Part shown: positions 8,701 to 14,217 of the stretch, piece by piece
Position numbering within the stretch: position 1 is the first letter of the stretch
Layout: the number at the start of each line of letters is the position of its first letter
Source of the DNA: Cloacimonetes bacterium UBA3541
GTDB taxonomy: Bacteria; Cloacimonadota; Cloacimonadia; Cloacimonadales; Cloacimonadaceae
Reading direction: 5' to 3'
DNA: 14,217 nt
NCBI GenBank assembly: GCA_002376725.1
Contig: DFOM01000052.1
Span: 1 to 14,217, forward strand
Notes under the pieces: model-generated
The model's database searches: none
The model's input: only the letters and a program-made list of their open reading frames with translations
What the model was told of the DNA's origin: nothing
Position numbers and translations under genes: made by a program

Positions 8701-9167
8701 TAGAGAAGTGGTAAGGTTTTTTCTAAAATATCTTCATCTATCTCAAAGTCACCAAAGTTGCGTTGAGGATTAATTAAATTACGGAATATGTTATTGATAT
8801 AAGAATCAATAGTCATAACTTGAAGTTGTTGATGGTCAGTTTTTATTTTTTGCAGAGCAGCTTCCAAATTATTCTTTTCTGAAGGACTTAATTCAGACTT
8901 GTTTTCATCATTAAAGATAGCGTGTAGCAGATCTTCCCTATTATTGTTCATATTATCATCAGCGGTAGAAGCTAAAAGCTCTAAATGTTCAACTATACGT
9001 TCTCTAATTTCAGCCGTAGCTTTACGAGTAAAAGTGAGGACAAGAATGGAATCAAGGTTTATCTCTGAGCCATACTGTAGGACAAGTCTAACATATTCAA
9101 CTGCTAAACGATAGGTTTTACCTGTTCCAGCACTAGCTTTTATAATATTAATGGTAGAGTTATTCAT
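5772..9167 (-). CDS. addA: AddA-like ATP-dependent helicase-nuclease subunit (UvrD/RecB superfamily 1)
   Basis: This 1131-residue protein is the motor and nuclease subunit of an AddAB-type double-strand-break resection complex. It acts in the cytoplasm at DNA ends and prepares 3' single strands for RecA. All superfamily 1A motifs are present: Walker A AGTGKT (residues 13-18), TFTRKATAEI (Ia), TIDSYI (Ib), IDEFQDT (DE at 430-431), VVGDEKQSIFGWRGG (to about 478), NKSYRSS (504-510), LLTIHKAKGLEF (to 794) and YVAFTRAKT (866-874). The C-terminal RecB-like nuclease is intact: His1001, Glu1062, Asp1075, Asp1090-Tyr-Lys1092 and Gln1101-xxx-Tyr1105. The start at 9165-9167 is chosen because AAAGGAGG lies 5 bases upstream. 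A longer in-frame ATG at 9203 would overlap addB by 44 bases and lacks this support. The gene overlaps addB by 8 bp. It is slightly shorter than the roughly 1230 residues of Bacillus AddA. RecB is unlikely given the AddB-like partner. Confidence 0.9.
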   Translation of the reverse strand: MNNSTINIIKASAGTGKTYRLAVEYVRLVLQYGSEINLDSILVLTFTRKATAEIRERIVEHLELLASTADDNMNNNREDLLHAIFNDENKSELSPSEKNNLEAALQKIKTDHQQLQVMTIDSYINNIFRNLINPQRNFGDFEIDEDILEKTLPLLYKFLLDYNSDLFQKVETLLKSRVSTTLNTYDKFFQSLIHKSLMLQLIKASQKSFDTDSLMYLCEHEDMCEERAKVTLEKVRTLFIDYLNSLKEKCVRAKPDELFRSDFKKCFKSFPHDFDQLIMEIDEYFLVQEEQNQQNEEIEKIYKMFKVCSDYKKDGSNIYNVNKIKSLINDRDRQCFTHNLDCLVEGMADYLLYKKFIPEQRFILSIWKEVLEEYDKLLYNNKRLTYNDVSWLTLESLLKGNEESIDWDNTNIDNEFYLFLTHRTHFLFIDEFQDTSLLQFFILKPIMLELSSGVGTTENQKVVVVGDEKQSIFGWRGGERDLLLNLKDILPTVSQNTPKDEILNKSYRSSQAMMDFINYVFSNEAFQQGLKEKNLVWKYTKCEAAVKQKYPTNLELYINHYSKTDENSKKDNIIREFVQKSIQPAWEQNKDKKDYTMAVLCRTNSQLETMQLLLEEAGIESIYQPSSLITEHSFVYPLVSLLKFVNYNDWLEFLTVLRSNYIMLKSKPLKKIITIINQSIKSSETPDFSEYPLVQTLYEFSQKERENISELCLEFLDLFLPKKNLTERDYININAFISLIQDYELNKTDKTKSIPAFLDFMDDNQAQDFMKQVPLSGDIPLQLLTIHKAKGLEFNQVFLFYNLSSTSNSDAYNLSLYPKYKDKTFSKLSDIGFTCHYDKILKYSSKKELFELAEQQDMLEEMNTLYVAFTRAKTSLNLCMVYESKDELDDIITNKRESKNYLPFLITKMIRDYLCQLSNEPILSDKKWYSIQFPAETDDTSDKNEKEITFEKPDLTNLYSVLLPKEPYALKELSDARKNMFMMLGKKWLINRPNLFGDLIHYYLSFLKKNLPEEHEYAFKQCLLKYGNILTRSEIEDKINSLKNILPTFELFPSGYDKVFTEFTIWFEGNQYRLDRLLLDTKQKRALILDYKTGVTYEQEQLQRYKTALANLPAIKDGNFSIEAKFIPLNL

Positions 9168-12066
9168 TGTTGCCTCCTTTATCAGGACGATAAAGATCTG
9201 CACGAGTAATTCTTTTCAGCTGTTTAAGTTGTCCTAAAGTCCTACCTAATGTATATCCTTCTGCCATACAATTGGCAAGAGTAGTATAAACTTTATTCCT
9301 CCATTTTAAGGCTGAGTCCTTACTAGATTTATACTTGGTTTCATTATCACTTATTATCCAGAAGGTTGAAAAGATATCCATATCTTCTTGGATATATCGG
9401 TAATAAAGCCATTCATAGAAATATAATTGATTTCTATTCGGATTTCTTCCAGTTTTGAAATCCACAATAATTTTTTGGTTAGCAGCTTCAATTCTTAAAT
9501 CGGATCTTCCGCGCAATATAACTTGTACCTGGTTTTCTTTACTTTCAGATTCAAGAGGTAAAGGATTTTCCTTAGTTAAGTTCTCTTCATATTTTCCGGT
9601 TTCAACATATAAAGTGAAATTATTATTTTCTACCTTAGGAACGAAGAAATCCCGATAAAAACTTTTAATAGATTGAGCCAAATGGCTGGAATATATATCT
9701 CTTATAAATTGAAGACTATGGTTTTGAGGTAGCAGAAAGAGGAAATCATCGCTAGAGAGTAAATCATTAAACTCAGCAGAAAGACTGGATTCGCGTTGAT
9801 TAAGCACTGATTCTAGCTCCTCAAGAGAGCATCGTTTCCCATTTAAAGGAGAAAGAAGATCGGATATGAATCTATGAACTAAAGATCCTACCATCATTTC
9901 TGAGACTTTATCTTGTGGTCTAAAATCTATCTCACTCAATTTTTGTAAACATTGGATAAACCATACAAAAGGATTTTCAAATAGTTGTTGCAGATTGTAA
10001 TAGGAGCAGGTTAAAGTTAAGTCTTTACCAAAATCTTGTTGTGGTTCGCAGGGAATGATAAAAAAATCTTGTTCATCAAGCAGCTGATTTTGCTCTCTAA
10101 GTGAAAGGTAATCGGGATAAGGACTGATTAAACTTTTTTCTGGTGAGCTATATTTTTTTGTGCGTGCTTTATACAATTCCGAAACTGGAATATCTGGTTT
10201 AGCATAATGGAACTGGATGCTAGTAATAGATTCATTTTGCCTAAGATGTTGTAGTTCAGTTACAAAGCTTCCAGGTTCTATATCCAAATCCTTATTGCGA
10301 TAGGTGTAAATCAAAACATTCCTGGAAGTCAATATCTGACGGAAGAAATAGTATCGTTCCCATTCTCGTAAATCGTTATAGGTTTTAAGACCGAGCTGTT
10401 TTCTTTGATTTTCATTTAAAAGCCATACAGGTTTGGGAGTTGAGGGAAATTCTCCTTCTATAGCGTGAAAGATGATAAGATTATCATAGCGAAGATTGCG
10501 TAAATCCAGCAGGTTAGTTATGATGATAGGATTATCATTTTTAGGATAATCCCGGTAAAACTTATATCCTGCATTTTCAAGGAAGTCCAGAAACAGACGG
10601 AAGACATTAATAGCTAAATTCCTATCCGACTCAGAAAAGAAATTATTCCAATCCGAAACTAAATGCAGATTATCAATACTGGCAAAATTAGCTACTCTTT
10701 GATAAAACTGCTCTAAAAGGTCACTAGAGAGGAGTTCTTGTTCATTGCACATCTTTCTAATTTTTAAACTATGCGGATTATCTTCATCATCTATAAGTTG
10801 TATCAAATCTGAAGGACTCTTGATAGTTCCAATTTCTTCAAGTAAATCAAAATGTTGATTCAGAAGCACGGATAATATTTTAAATTCGGGAACATTATGA
10901 TAAAATTTTGCGCAGTACAGATTTTTATCTAGCCAAAAGATATTTTTTGAGCATAGAAAAGTTAGCTCATTCCATAATATCTTTTTGTTTTCTTCTATAT
11001 TATTGGGAAAATAGTAACGCACAAAGCTCTCATTTCCAACGGCATCAATGACTTTTTTGATGGGAAGAGCGATTATTTCTTTTCCTGATAAAGAAAGTGT
11101 AGTCTTAGCTTTTAAGTGTTCTAACAAGATATTCAAGAATTGGTAAGGACCGGAATTTACGAGGTTTATGATATCACTGAATTCAAAAAATTTAGGGTTC
11201 ATCAAATTACGGTAGTGTTTATCCCAGAAATGGCTATCCATTAGAGCATAAGTTCCATCTGATGGATAGATTTGAGTTAGTTTTCCCAGAAATGAAATCA
11301 CCATCTGATCTTCATTTTCTGTTTCTATCACTTGTATTTTTTCGGTTAGATAGTCCTCCTCAGTTAATTTATCTAAATTCAAAGGAGTAATTTCACTATC
11401 TTTAGGATTAAATATAGGGTTTTCAGTTTGGGAGATAATGACTACCTCATTTTCTGATGCTATCAGGGCATCAAGAATAGCAAGTTCCAGCTGTGTGTAA
11501 TAATATTGATTTACCCAAATTACTTTATGTTCCGAGAAGGGGACCTTGATTTGAGAAGCTAAACGATAAAATATCGGATCAGTAAATCCTTTTTGATTAA
11601 GGAGTTGTTTCAAATTATTGCGTATAACTAAGATCTTGTCCAGAAATTCTTCCTGCCATTGTAAAAGGTTAGCCCTATTTTTAATTTCTTCTGGATTGAT
11701 ATTTTCATCGTTCAATTCTTCAAAGAATTGGAAGAAATTATTGCCCCAATTGATTAAATCAAAGTAGGTGTAGAAATGGAAAAATTCTTTATCTTCTGGT
11801 TTCAAAGCTTGATAGAGGCAAAGTAAGCGTTTTTCATCGGTTAGAGGTGGTTCAGAAGGTAAAATCAGGTAGTCCTTAAAATCATCAATGGAGATAAATT
11901 CACAATCCTCAAAACTCCAATTTCTAAGGAATTTCTCTCTTGCTTTTTCGGCTGAGACTCTCGTAGGGAATACAAGAATAGAATTATCGGATACCTGCTT
12001 TAAAGCAAAATCTAACAGATTTTCACTAAAAGGAATATAATGCAGCGTATAATTATTAGACCCCAA
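9160..12066 (-). CDS. addB: AddB-like nuclease subunit with PD-(D/E)XK domain, helicase-inactive
   Basis: This 968-residue protein is the likely second subunit of the AddAB resection complex, encoded just upstream of addA with an 8-bp overlap. The N-terminal part has no Walker A (NSILVFPTRVSAEKAREKF at about 28-46). The segment IIFHAIEGEFPSTP (531-544), followed by the ER pair at 570-571, corresponds to the GLNEGxFP region conserved in AddB/RexB proteins. The C-terminal nuclease is complete by motif: His731 in MVGSLVHRF, Glu822, Asp856, Asp869-Phe-Lys871 in IVDFKTG, and Gln880-xxx-Tyr884. The iron-sulphur cysteines of Bacillus AddB are not evident: the usual CPF is NPF (698-700), and the C-terminus has no CxxC cluster. 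The start codon is TTG, supported by AAGGAG 6 bases upstream. No other in-frame start lies close by, since the next Met is residue 255. It is shorter than Bacillus AddB (about 1166) and closer to RexB-like or Bacteroidetes-type forms. Confidence 0.82.
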   Translation of the reverse strand: MGSNNYTLHYIPFSENLLDFALKQVSDNSILVFPTRVSAEKAREKFLRNWSFEDCEFISIDDFKDYLILPSEPPLTDEKRLLCLYQALKPEDKEFFHFYTYFDLINWGNNFFQFFEELNDENINPEEIKNRANLLQWQEEFLDKILVIRNNLKQLLNQKGFTDPIFYRLASQIKVPFSEHKVIWVNQYYYTQLELAILDALIASENEVVIISQTENPIFNPKDSEITPLNLDKLTEEDYLTEKIQVIETENEDQMVISFLGKLTQIYPSDGTYALMDSHFWDKHYRNLMNPKFFEFSDIINLVNSGPYQFLNILLEHLKAKTTLSLSGKEIIALPIKKVIDAVGNESFVRYYFPNNIEENKKILWNELTFLCSKNIFWLDKNLYCAKFYHNVPEFKILSVLLNQHFDLLEEIGTIKSPSDLIQLIDDEDNPHSLKIRKMCNEQELLSSDLLEQFYQRVANFASIDNLHLVSDWNNFFSESDRNLAINVFRLFLDFLENAGYKFYRDYPKNDNPIIITNLLDLRNLRYDNLIIFHAIEGEFPSTPKPVWLLNENQRKQLGLKTYNDLREWERYYFFRQILTSRNVLIYTYRNKDLDIEPGSFVTELQHLRQNESITSIQFHYAKPDIPVSELYKARTKKYSSPEKSLISPYPDYLSLREQNQLLDEQDFFIIPCEPQQDFGKDLTLTCSYYNLQQLFENPFVWFIQCLQKLSEIDFRPQDKVSEMMVGSLVHRFISDLLSPLNGKRCSLEELESVLNQRESSLSAEFNDLLSSDDFLFLLPQNHSLQFIRDIYSSHLAQSIKSFYRDFFVPKVENNNFTLYVETGKYEENLTKENPLPLESESKENQVQVILRGRSDLRIEAANQKIIVDFKTGRNPNRNQLYFYEWLYYRYIQEDMDIFSTFWIISDNETKYKSSKDSALKWRNKVYTTLANCMAEGYTLGRTLGQLKQLKRITRADLYRPDKGGNNE
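9173..9180 (-). promoter_or_regulatory. Strong ribosome binding site deciding the addA start
   Basis: On the minus strand AAAGGAGG lies 5 bases before the ATG at 9165-9167, inside the last codons of addB. It argues for the shorter addA product and for coupled translation of the two subunits. Confidence 0.75.
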
Positions 12067-12072
12067 TTTGAT

Positions 12073-12078
12073 CTCCTT
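12073..12078 (-). promoter_or_regulatory. Ribosome binding site supporting the TTG start of addB
   Basis: On the minus strand AAGGAG is followed by ATCAAA and then TTG (12064-12066). The 6-base spacing is ideal, and no ATG in frame is available nearby. Confidence 0.7.
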
Positions 12079-12091
12079 AATCTGGTGATTT

Positions 12092-12121
12092 ATATTAAAA
12101 TGTAATTATTATTTTATCCAA
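12092..12121 (-). promoter_or_regulatory. Candidate sigma-70-like promoter of addBA
   Basis: On the minus strand TTGGAT (12116-12121) and TAATAT (12092-12097) are separated by 18 bases. They sit about 25 bases upstream of the addB start codon at their nearer end. The fit is fair, but the background is very AT-rich, so a chance match is possible. Read-through from the restriction-modification genes upstream is the alternative. Confidence 0.3.
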
Positions 12122-12131
12122 TATAAAATAT

Positions 12132-12157
12132 TATATTCGTTAAGTTTTTTGAATATA
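12132..12157 (-). repeat. AT-rich 7-bp inverted repeat between the nuclease gene and addB
   Basis: TATATTC (12132-12138) and GAATATA (12151-12157) are perfect inverted copies around a 12-base spacer. The spacer reads as a run of A on the minus strand. It lies 40-65 bases after the nuclease stop. It is too AT-rich and lacks the T tail of a good terminator; it could be a weak terminator, an operator or chance. Confidence 0.25.
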
Positions 12158-12196
12158 TAAAAATTTAAATACCTATAAATAACCATAACCGATAAT

Positions 12197-12970
12197 TTAA
12201 CCCAAGCTTTCCAAAAATTCTTTGAGTAATAATGCACTTAATGCTATCTCATTTAATTCACTTATTTTTCTAAACATTTTACTTTTATTATTAATCCATA
12301 CAACGCCATCAAGTATAGCAATTTTTATTGCCCTTCCACCTTTTGCAGCTAATAATCTCATTGCATCCTCAAAACTTGCATTTTGTGAACCACCATAATC
12401 AGTTAAAAACTTTGCTTCACCAATAATATATTGTCCCTTTACTTTAGCAACTATATCTAAACCCTTATCTAATTTAAATCCTAGTTTATTGTTGGCAAAA
12501 TCTTTTAATTTTTTATCGCCCCCTTCAAGAAAAGCAACTCCATTATATTTTTCAAATTCTGATTCTTGAAAAAAAGGATAACCGATTTTCTTTAGCCAAG
12601 TTTTAAAAAGTATGCCCATACTTCTGCTTGAGGATTTGGGTTCTTCAATATCTTCAATCATTGCTTTAAAACCAATAGATCTTACTTTTTGTGCAATTCT
12701 ATTTACAGTTGCTGGATTGTAAGTAATAAATTTGGGATTTTTCCGCAAAAATGCTACATAGGGATCATTGACGGGAAATTTTGGTAACTTTAATAATTCA
12801 ATTAAGAGCGCTACATTGTCATCAGAACTAAATGCTGCTTCTAATGTTTTTTTAGTTTCGATAGGAATGGGTCTCCAAGTTTCTTCACTTATAGGATAAA
12901 TATTATGCAAATTATCTAAATAATGAGGAGAATTTGCAAGATCTATACTTTTCTTAATCCATTCATTCAT
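12197..12970 (-). CDS. Putative type II restriction endonuclease, PD-(D/E)XK fold, specificity unknown
   Basis: This 257-residue protein has a PD-(D/E)XK signature: Asp172 in KGLDIVAK, then Glu185-Ala-Lys187 in YIIGEAKF. Next comes TDYGGSQNASFEDA (190-203), which could supply a helix with further catalytic or structural residues. The N-terminal half (about 1-115) is mostly helical-looking and may contribute to target recognition. The catalytic half begins near SMGILFKTWLKKIG (117-130). It follows the methyltransferase with an 8-bp overlap (ATGAATGA), the classic layout of a type II restriction-modification pair. The length is typical for an orthodox type II enzyme. GAGGT 8 bases upstream supports the start. 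It would cut unmethylated invading DNA, with self DNA protected by its neighbour. I cannot name the target site or family. An unrelated PD-(D/E)XK DNA-processing role is possible but less likely given the partner. No frameshift or truncation is visible. Confidence 0.75.
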   Translation of the reverse strand: MNEWIKKSIDLANSPHYLDNLHNIYPISEETWRPIPIETKKTLEAAFSSDDNVALLIELLKLPKFPVNDPYVAFLRKNPKFITYNPATVNRIAQKVRSIGFKAMIEDIEEPKSSSRSMGILFKTWLKKIGYPFFQESEFEKYNGVAFLEGGDKKLKDFANNKLGFKLDKGLDIVAKVKGQYIIGEAKFLTDYGGSQNASFEDAMRLLAAKGGRAIKIAILDGVVWINNKSKMFRKISELNEIALSALLLKEFLESLG

Positions 12971-14120
12971 TATTTATTACCTCAGCTTGATAAACTGTAA
13001 AGGATGAAATATTTTTTATAGACATCAATCTTTTTTTTGCAGTAGATATGGCAATATTAGAGTTATCAATTCCAATCCATCTTCTACTTAATTGTTCAGC
13101 CGCAACTAAAGTTGTGCCAGAACCTGCGAAGCAATCTAAAACGATATCATCTGGATTTGATGAAGCTTCAATAATAACCTTCAACATATCTATATTTTTT
13201 TCTGTAGGATAATGAGGATAGGGAGGATCCTTAAATTCCCATAAATCTTGCCTTTTTTTACCTTTAGGAATTGCATCTTTAGCATAATAAATTCTACGAG
13301 GATTTCCTTTAGAAGACCATTCTATCAAACCTTGAGCATCTAATTTATCTAAATCTTCTGGAGGATATTGCCAATGACTTCCCTTAGGTGGTTTAATACC
13401 TTTCCATTCTTTCCCCGTAGGACCATTAAGAGTTTCCCCAGGTGCGTGTAAGGGTAGAGTAGTATAATGTCTTCCATTTTTATCTATCTTAGGAAATAAA
13501 GCTTTAATTTGTTCTTCCGAAAATTCTTCTCGTGGATCATTCCAAATATAATGATCACTCTTAGAATAAAATAGAATGGCATCAGTCATATTGCCATAAG
13601 CTTTTCTTTTAAAACTTTTAGGATTGCATTTAATTCTTGTGATATTATTGATAAAATGCTGTTGCCCAAAAACCTCATCCATTAGAATTTTTACATAATG
13701 ACACATATTCCAATCTATATGGACATAGATTGAAGCATCGTCTGACATTAATTCTCTTAATATTATAAGTCTCTTCTTTAAAAATTTAAGGTACTCAGTT
13801 CCTATAATTTTATCTTGATATGCAATATCGTCCTCTCTACTTTTACTTATAGTTCGTGAAAGCCCAGCTTTGAAATCCTGATTAGTACCAAATGGAGGGT
13901 CAATATATATAAGTTTTATATTACCTTTAATTTTATCATTATAAAGTAAAGCAGTTAAAGCATTTAAATTATCACCAGAGATGAGCATATTATTCCATCT
14001 ATCAAATCTATATTGTCCAAGGCTTTCAATTTCTTTAAGCATAATTATGTCTTTCGAAGAAAAATTATCATTTAGATCTTCTGTGTATAAGATGTTATAA
14101 TCTACTATATTTTTTGCCAT
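12963..14120 (-). CDS. Beta-class DNA amino-methyltransferase (N6-adenine or N4-cytosine) of a type II restriction-modification pair
   Basis: This 385-residue protein uses S-adenosylmethionine to methylate an exocyclic amino group in DNA. The catalytic motif IV is DPPF (residues 74-77, in LIYIDPPFGTN). Motif X is YPTEKN (304-309) and motif I is DCFAGSGTT (329-337), followed by WIGID (348-352). The order IV - recognition region - X - I defines the beta class. The segment of about 150-295 between IV and X is the probable target-recognition domain. The N-terminal LISGDNLNALTAL (46-58) and the region around motif IV resemble type III Mod proteins, but the length and the single small nuclease next door fit type II. 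The start ATG (14118-14120) has AAAAGGGG just upstream. The stop overlaps the nuclease start by 8 bp. Target base and sequence cannot be read from sequence alone; adenine is more likely because DPP[YF] is typical of N6A enzymes. Confidence 0.85.
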   Translation of the reverse strand: MAKNIVDYNILYTEDLNDNFSSKDIIMLKEIESLGQYRFDRWNNMLISGDNLNALTALLYNDKIKGNIKLIYIDPPFGTNQDFKAGLSRTISKSREDDIAYQDKIIGTEYLKFLKKRLIILRELMSDDASIYVHIDWNMCHYVKILMDEVFGQQHFINNITRIKCNPKSFKRKAYGNMTDAILFYSKSDHYIWNDPREEFSEEQIKALFPKIDKNGRHYTTLPLHAPGETLNGPTGKEWKGIKPPKGSHWQYPPEDLDKLDAQGLIEWSSKGNPRRIYYAKDAIPKGKKRQDLWEFKDPPYPHYPTEKNIDMLKVIIEASSNPDDIVLDCFAGSGTTLVAAEQLSRRWIGIDNSNIAISTAKKRLMSIKNISSFTVYQAEVINNE

Positions 14121-14138
14121 CTTAACCCCTTTTTATAT

Positions 14139-14144
14139 ATTATA
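14139..14144 (-). promoter_or_regulatory. Candidate -10 box of the restriction-modification operon
   Basis: An exact TATAAT on the minus strand sits 18 bases upstream of the methyltransferase ATG. No convincing -35 hexamer is found 16-18 bases further upstream. If used, the leader would be very short but would still include the AAAAGGGG ribosome binding site. AT-rich background makes a chance match possible. Confidence 0.3.
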
Positions 14145-14177
14145 ATATGTTGAAATAAGTTAGAACGATAAATTTCA

Positions 14178-14210
14178 AAATTAACCTACTTTGCTATAAA
14201 TTAACATACT
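14178..14210. repeat. Two near-identical 13-bp direct repeats upstream of the methyltransferase gene
   Basis: AAATTAACCTACT (14178-14190) and AAATTAACATACT (14198-14210) differ at one base and start exactly 20 bp apart, about two helical turns. They lie about 60-90 bp upstream of the methyltransferase start, right at the window edge, so more copies could follow outside. They could be a protein-binding site controlling the restriction-modification genes, or chance in AT-rich DNA. Confidence 0.4.
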
Positions 14211-14217
14211 ATACATC

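Noticed and set aside
9168..9203. Longer addA start at 9203, adding 12 residues
   Set aside because: It would overlap addB by 44 bases. The strong AAAGGAGG 5 bases before the ATG at 9167 and the usual close spacing of Walker A to the N-terminus favour the shorter form.
8899..9658. Plus-strand open frames at 8899-9114 and 9455-9658
   Set aside because: They are antisense to conserved helicase and nuclease motif regions of addA and addB and look like shadows of those genes.
12197..14120. Lower G+C of the restriction-modification genes as a sign of transfer
   Set aside because: A hand count of a few 60-base lines gave about 18-33% here against about 33-38% in lines from addB and the C25 gene. 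The sample is small and uneven; a full composition and codon-usage calculation would be needed.
1..14217. tRNA, rRNA, CRISPR array, transposase or phage genes
   Set aside because: None were seen. The gaps are short (8, 210, 130 and 97 bases), hold no cloverleaf-like or regularly spaced repeat series, and every long reading frame is explained by the genes listed.

Overview
All genes in this window lie on the minus strand, so the biological reading order runs from high to low coordinates. The base composition is AT-rich. Shine-Dalgarno sites (AAGGAG and variants) are clear. The window pairs a very large secreted gingipain-type (C25) protease, which ends in beta-sandwich modules, with a secreted M14 carboxypeptidase. 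That combination suggests a Gram-negative, protein- or amino-acid-degrading anaerobe of the Cloacimonadota (Candidatus Cloacimonas-like) or a neighbouring FCB-group lineage. This is an inference from protein style and composition; no rRNA or other marker gene is present.

Layout from the right edge leftwards: (1) 14121-14217, an upstream region with a TATAAT box and two near-identical 13-bp direct repeats. (2) 12963-14120, a beta-class amino-methyltransferase, overlapping by 8 bp (3) 12197-12970, a PD-(D/E)XK nuclease; together they look like a type II restriction-modification pair. (4) 12067-12196, an AT-rich gap with a possible promoter. (5) 9160-12066, an AddB-like protein with a TTG start, overlapping by 8 bp (6) 5772-9167, an AddA-like helicase-nuclease. 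Together these form an AddAB-type double-strand-break resection enzyme. (7) 5562-5771, a gap holding a probable intrinsic terminator for addBA and the upstream region of the protease operon. (8) 333-5561, the 1742-residue C25 protease. (9) 1-324, the N-terminal part of an M14 zinc carboxypeptidase, cut by the window edge. No stretch longer than 300 bases lacks a gene. I saw no tRNA, rRNA, insertion sequence or CRISPR array.

The genes form three functional blocks. The restriction-modification pair marks self DNA and cuts foreign DNA. AddAB processes double-strand ends for recombination and can degrade cut foreign DNA. The C25 and M14 enzymes form a translationally coupled extracellular protein-degradation unit, an endopeptidase followed by a carboxypeptidase.

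I do not see a clearly undescribed system. The items most worth a second look are the C25 protease architecture (an adhesin-type domain apparently inserted inside another repeat, and no visible type IX sorting tail), the restriction pair of unknown specificity with its upstream repeats, and the AddB-like subunit without Walker A or iron-sulphur cysteines.
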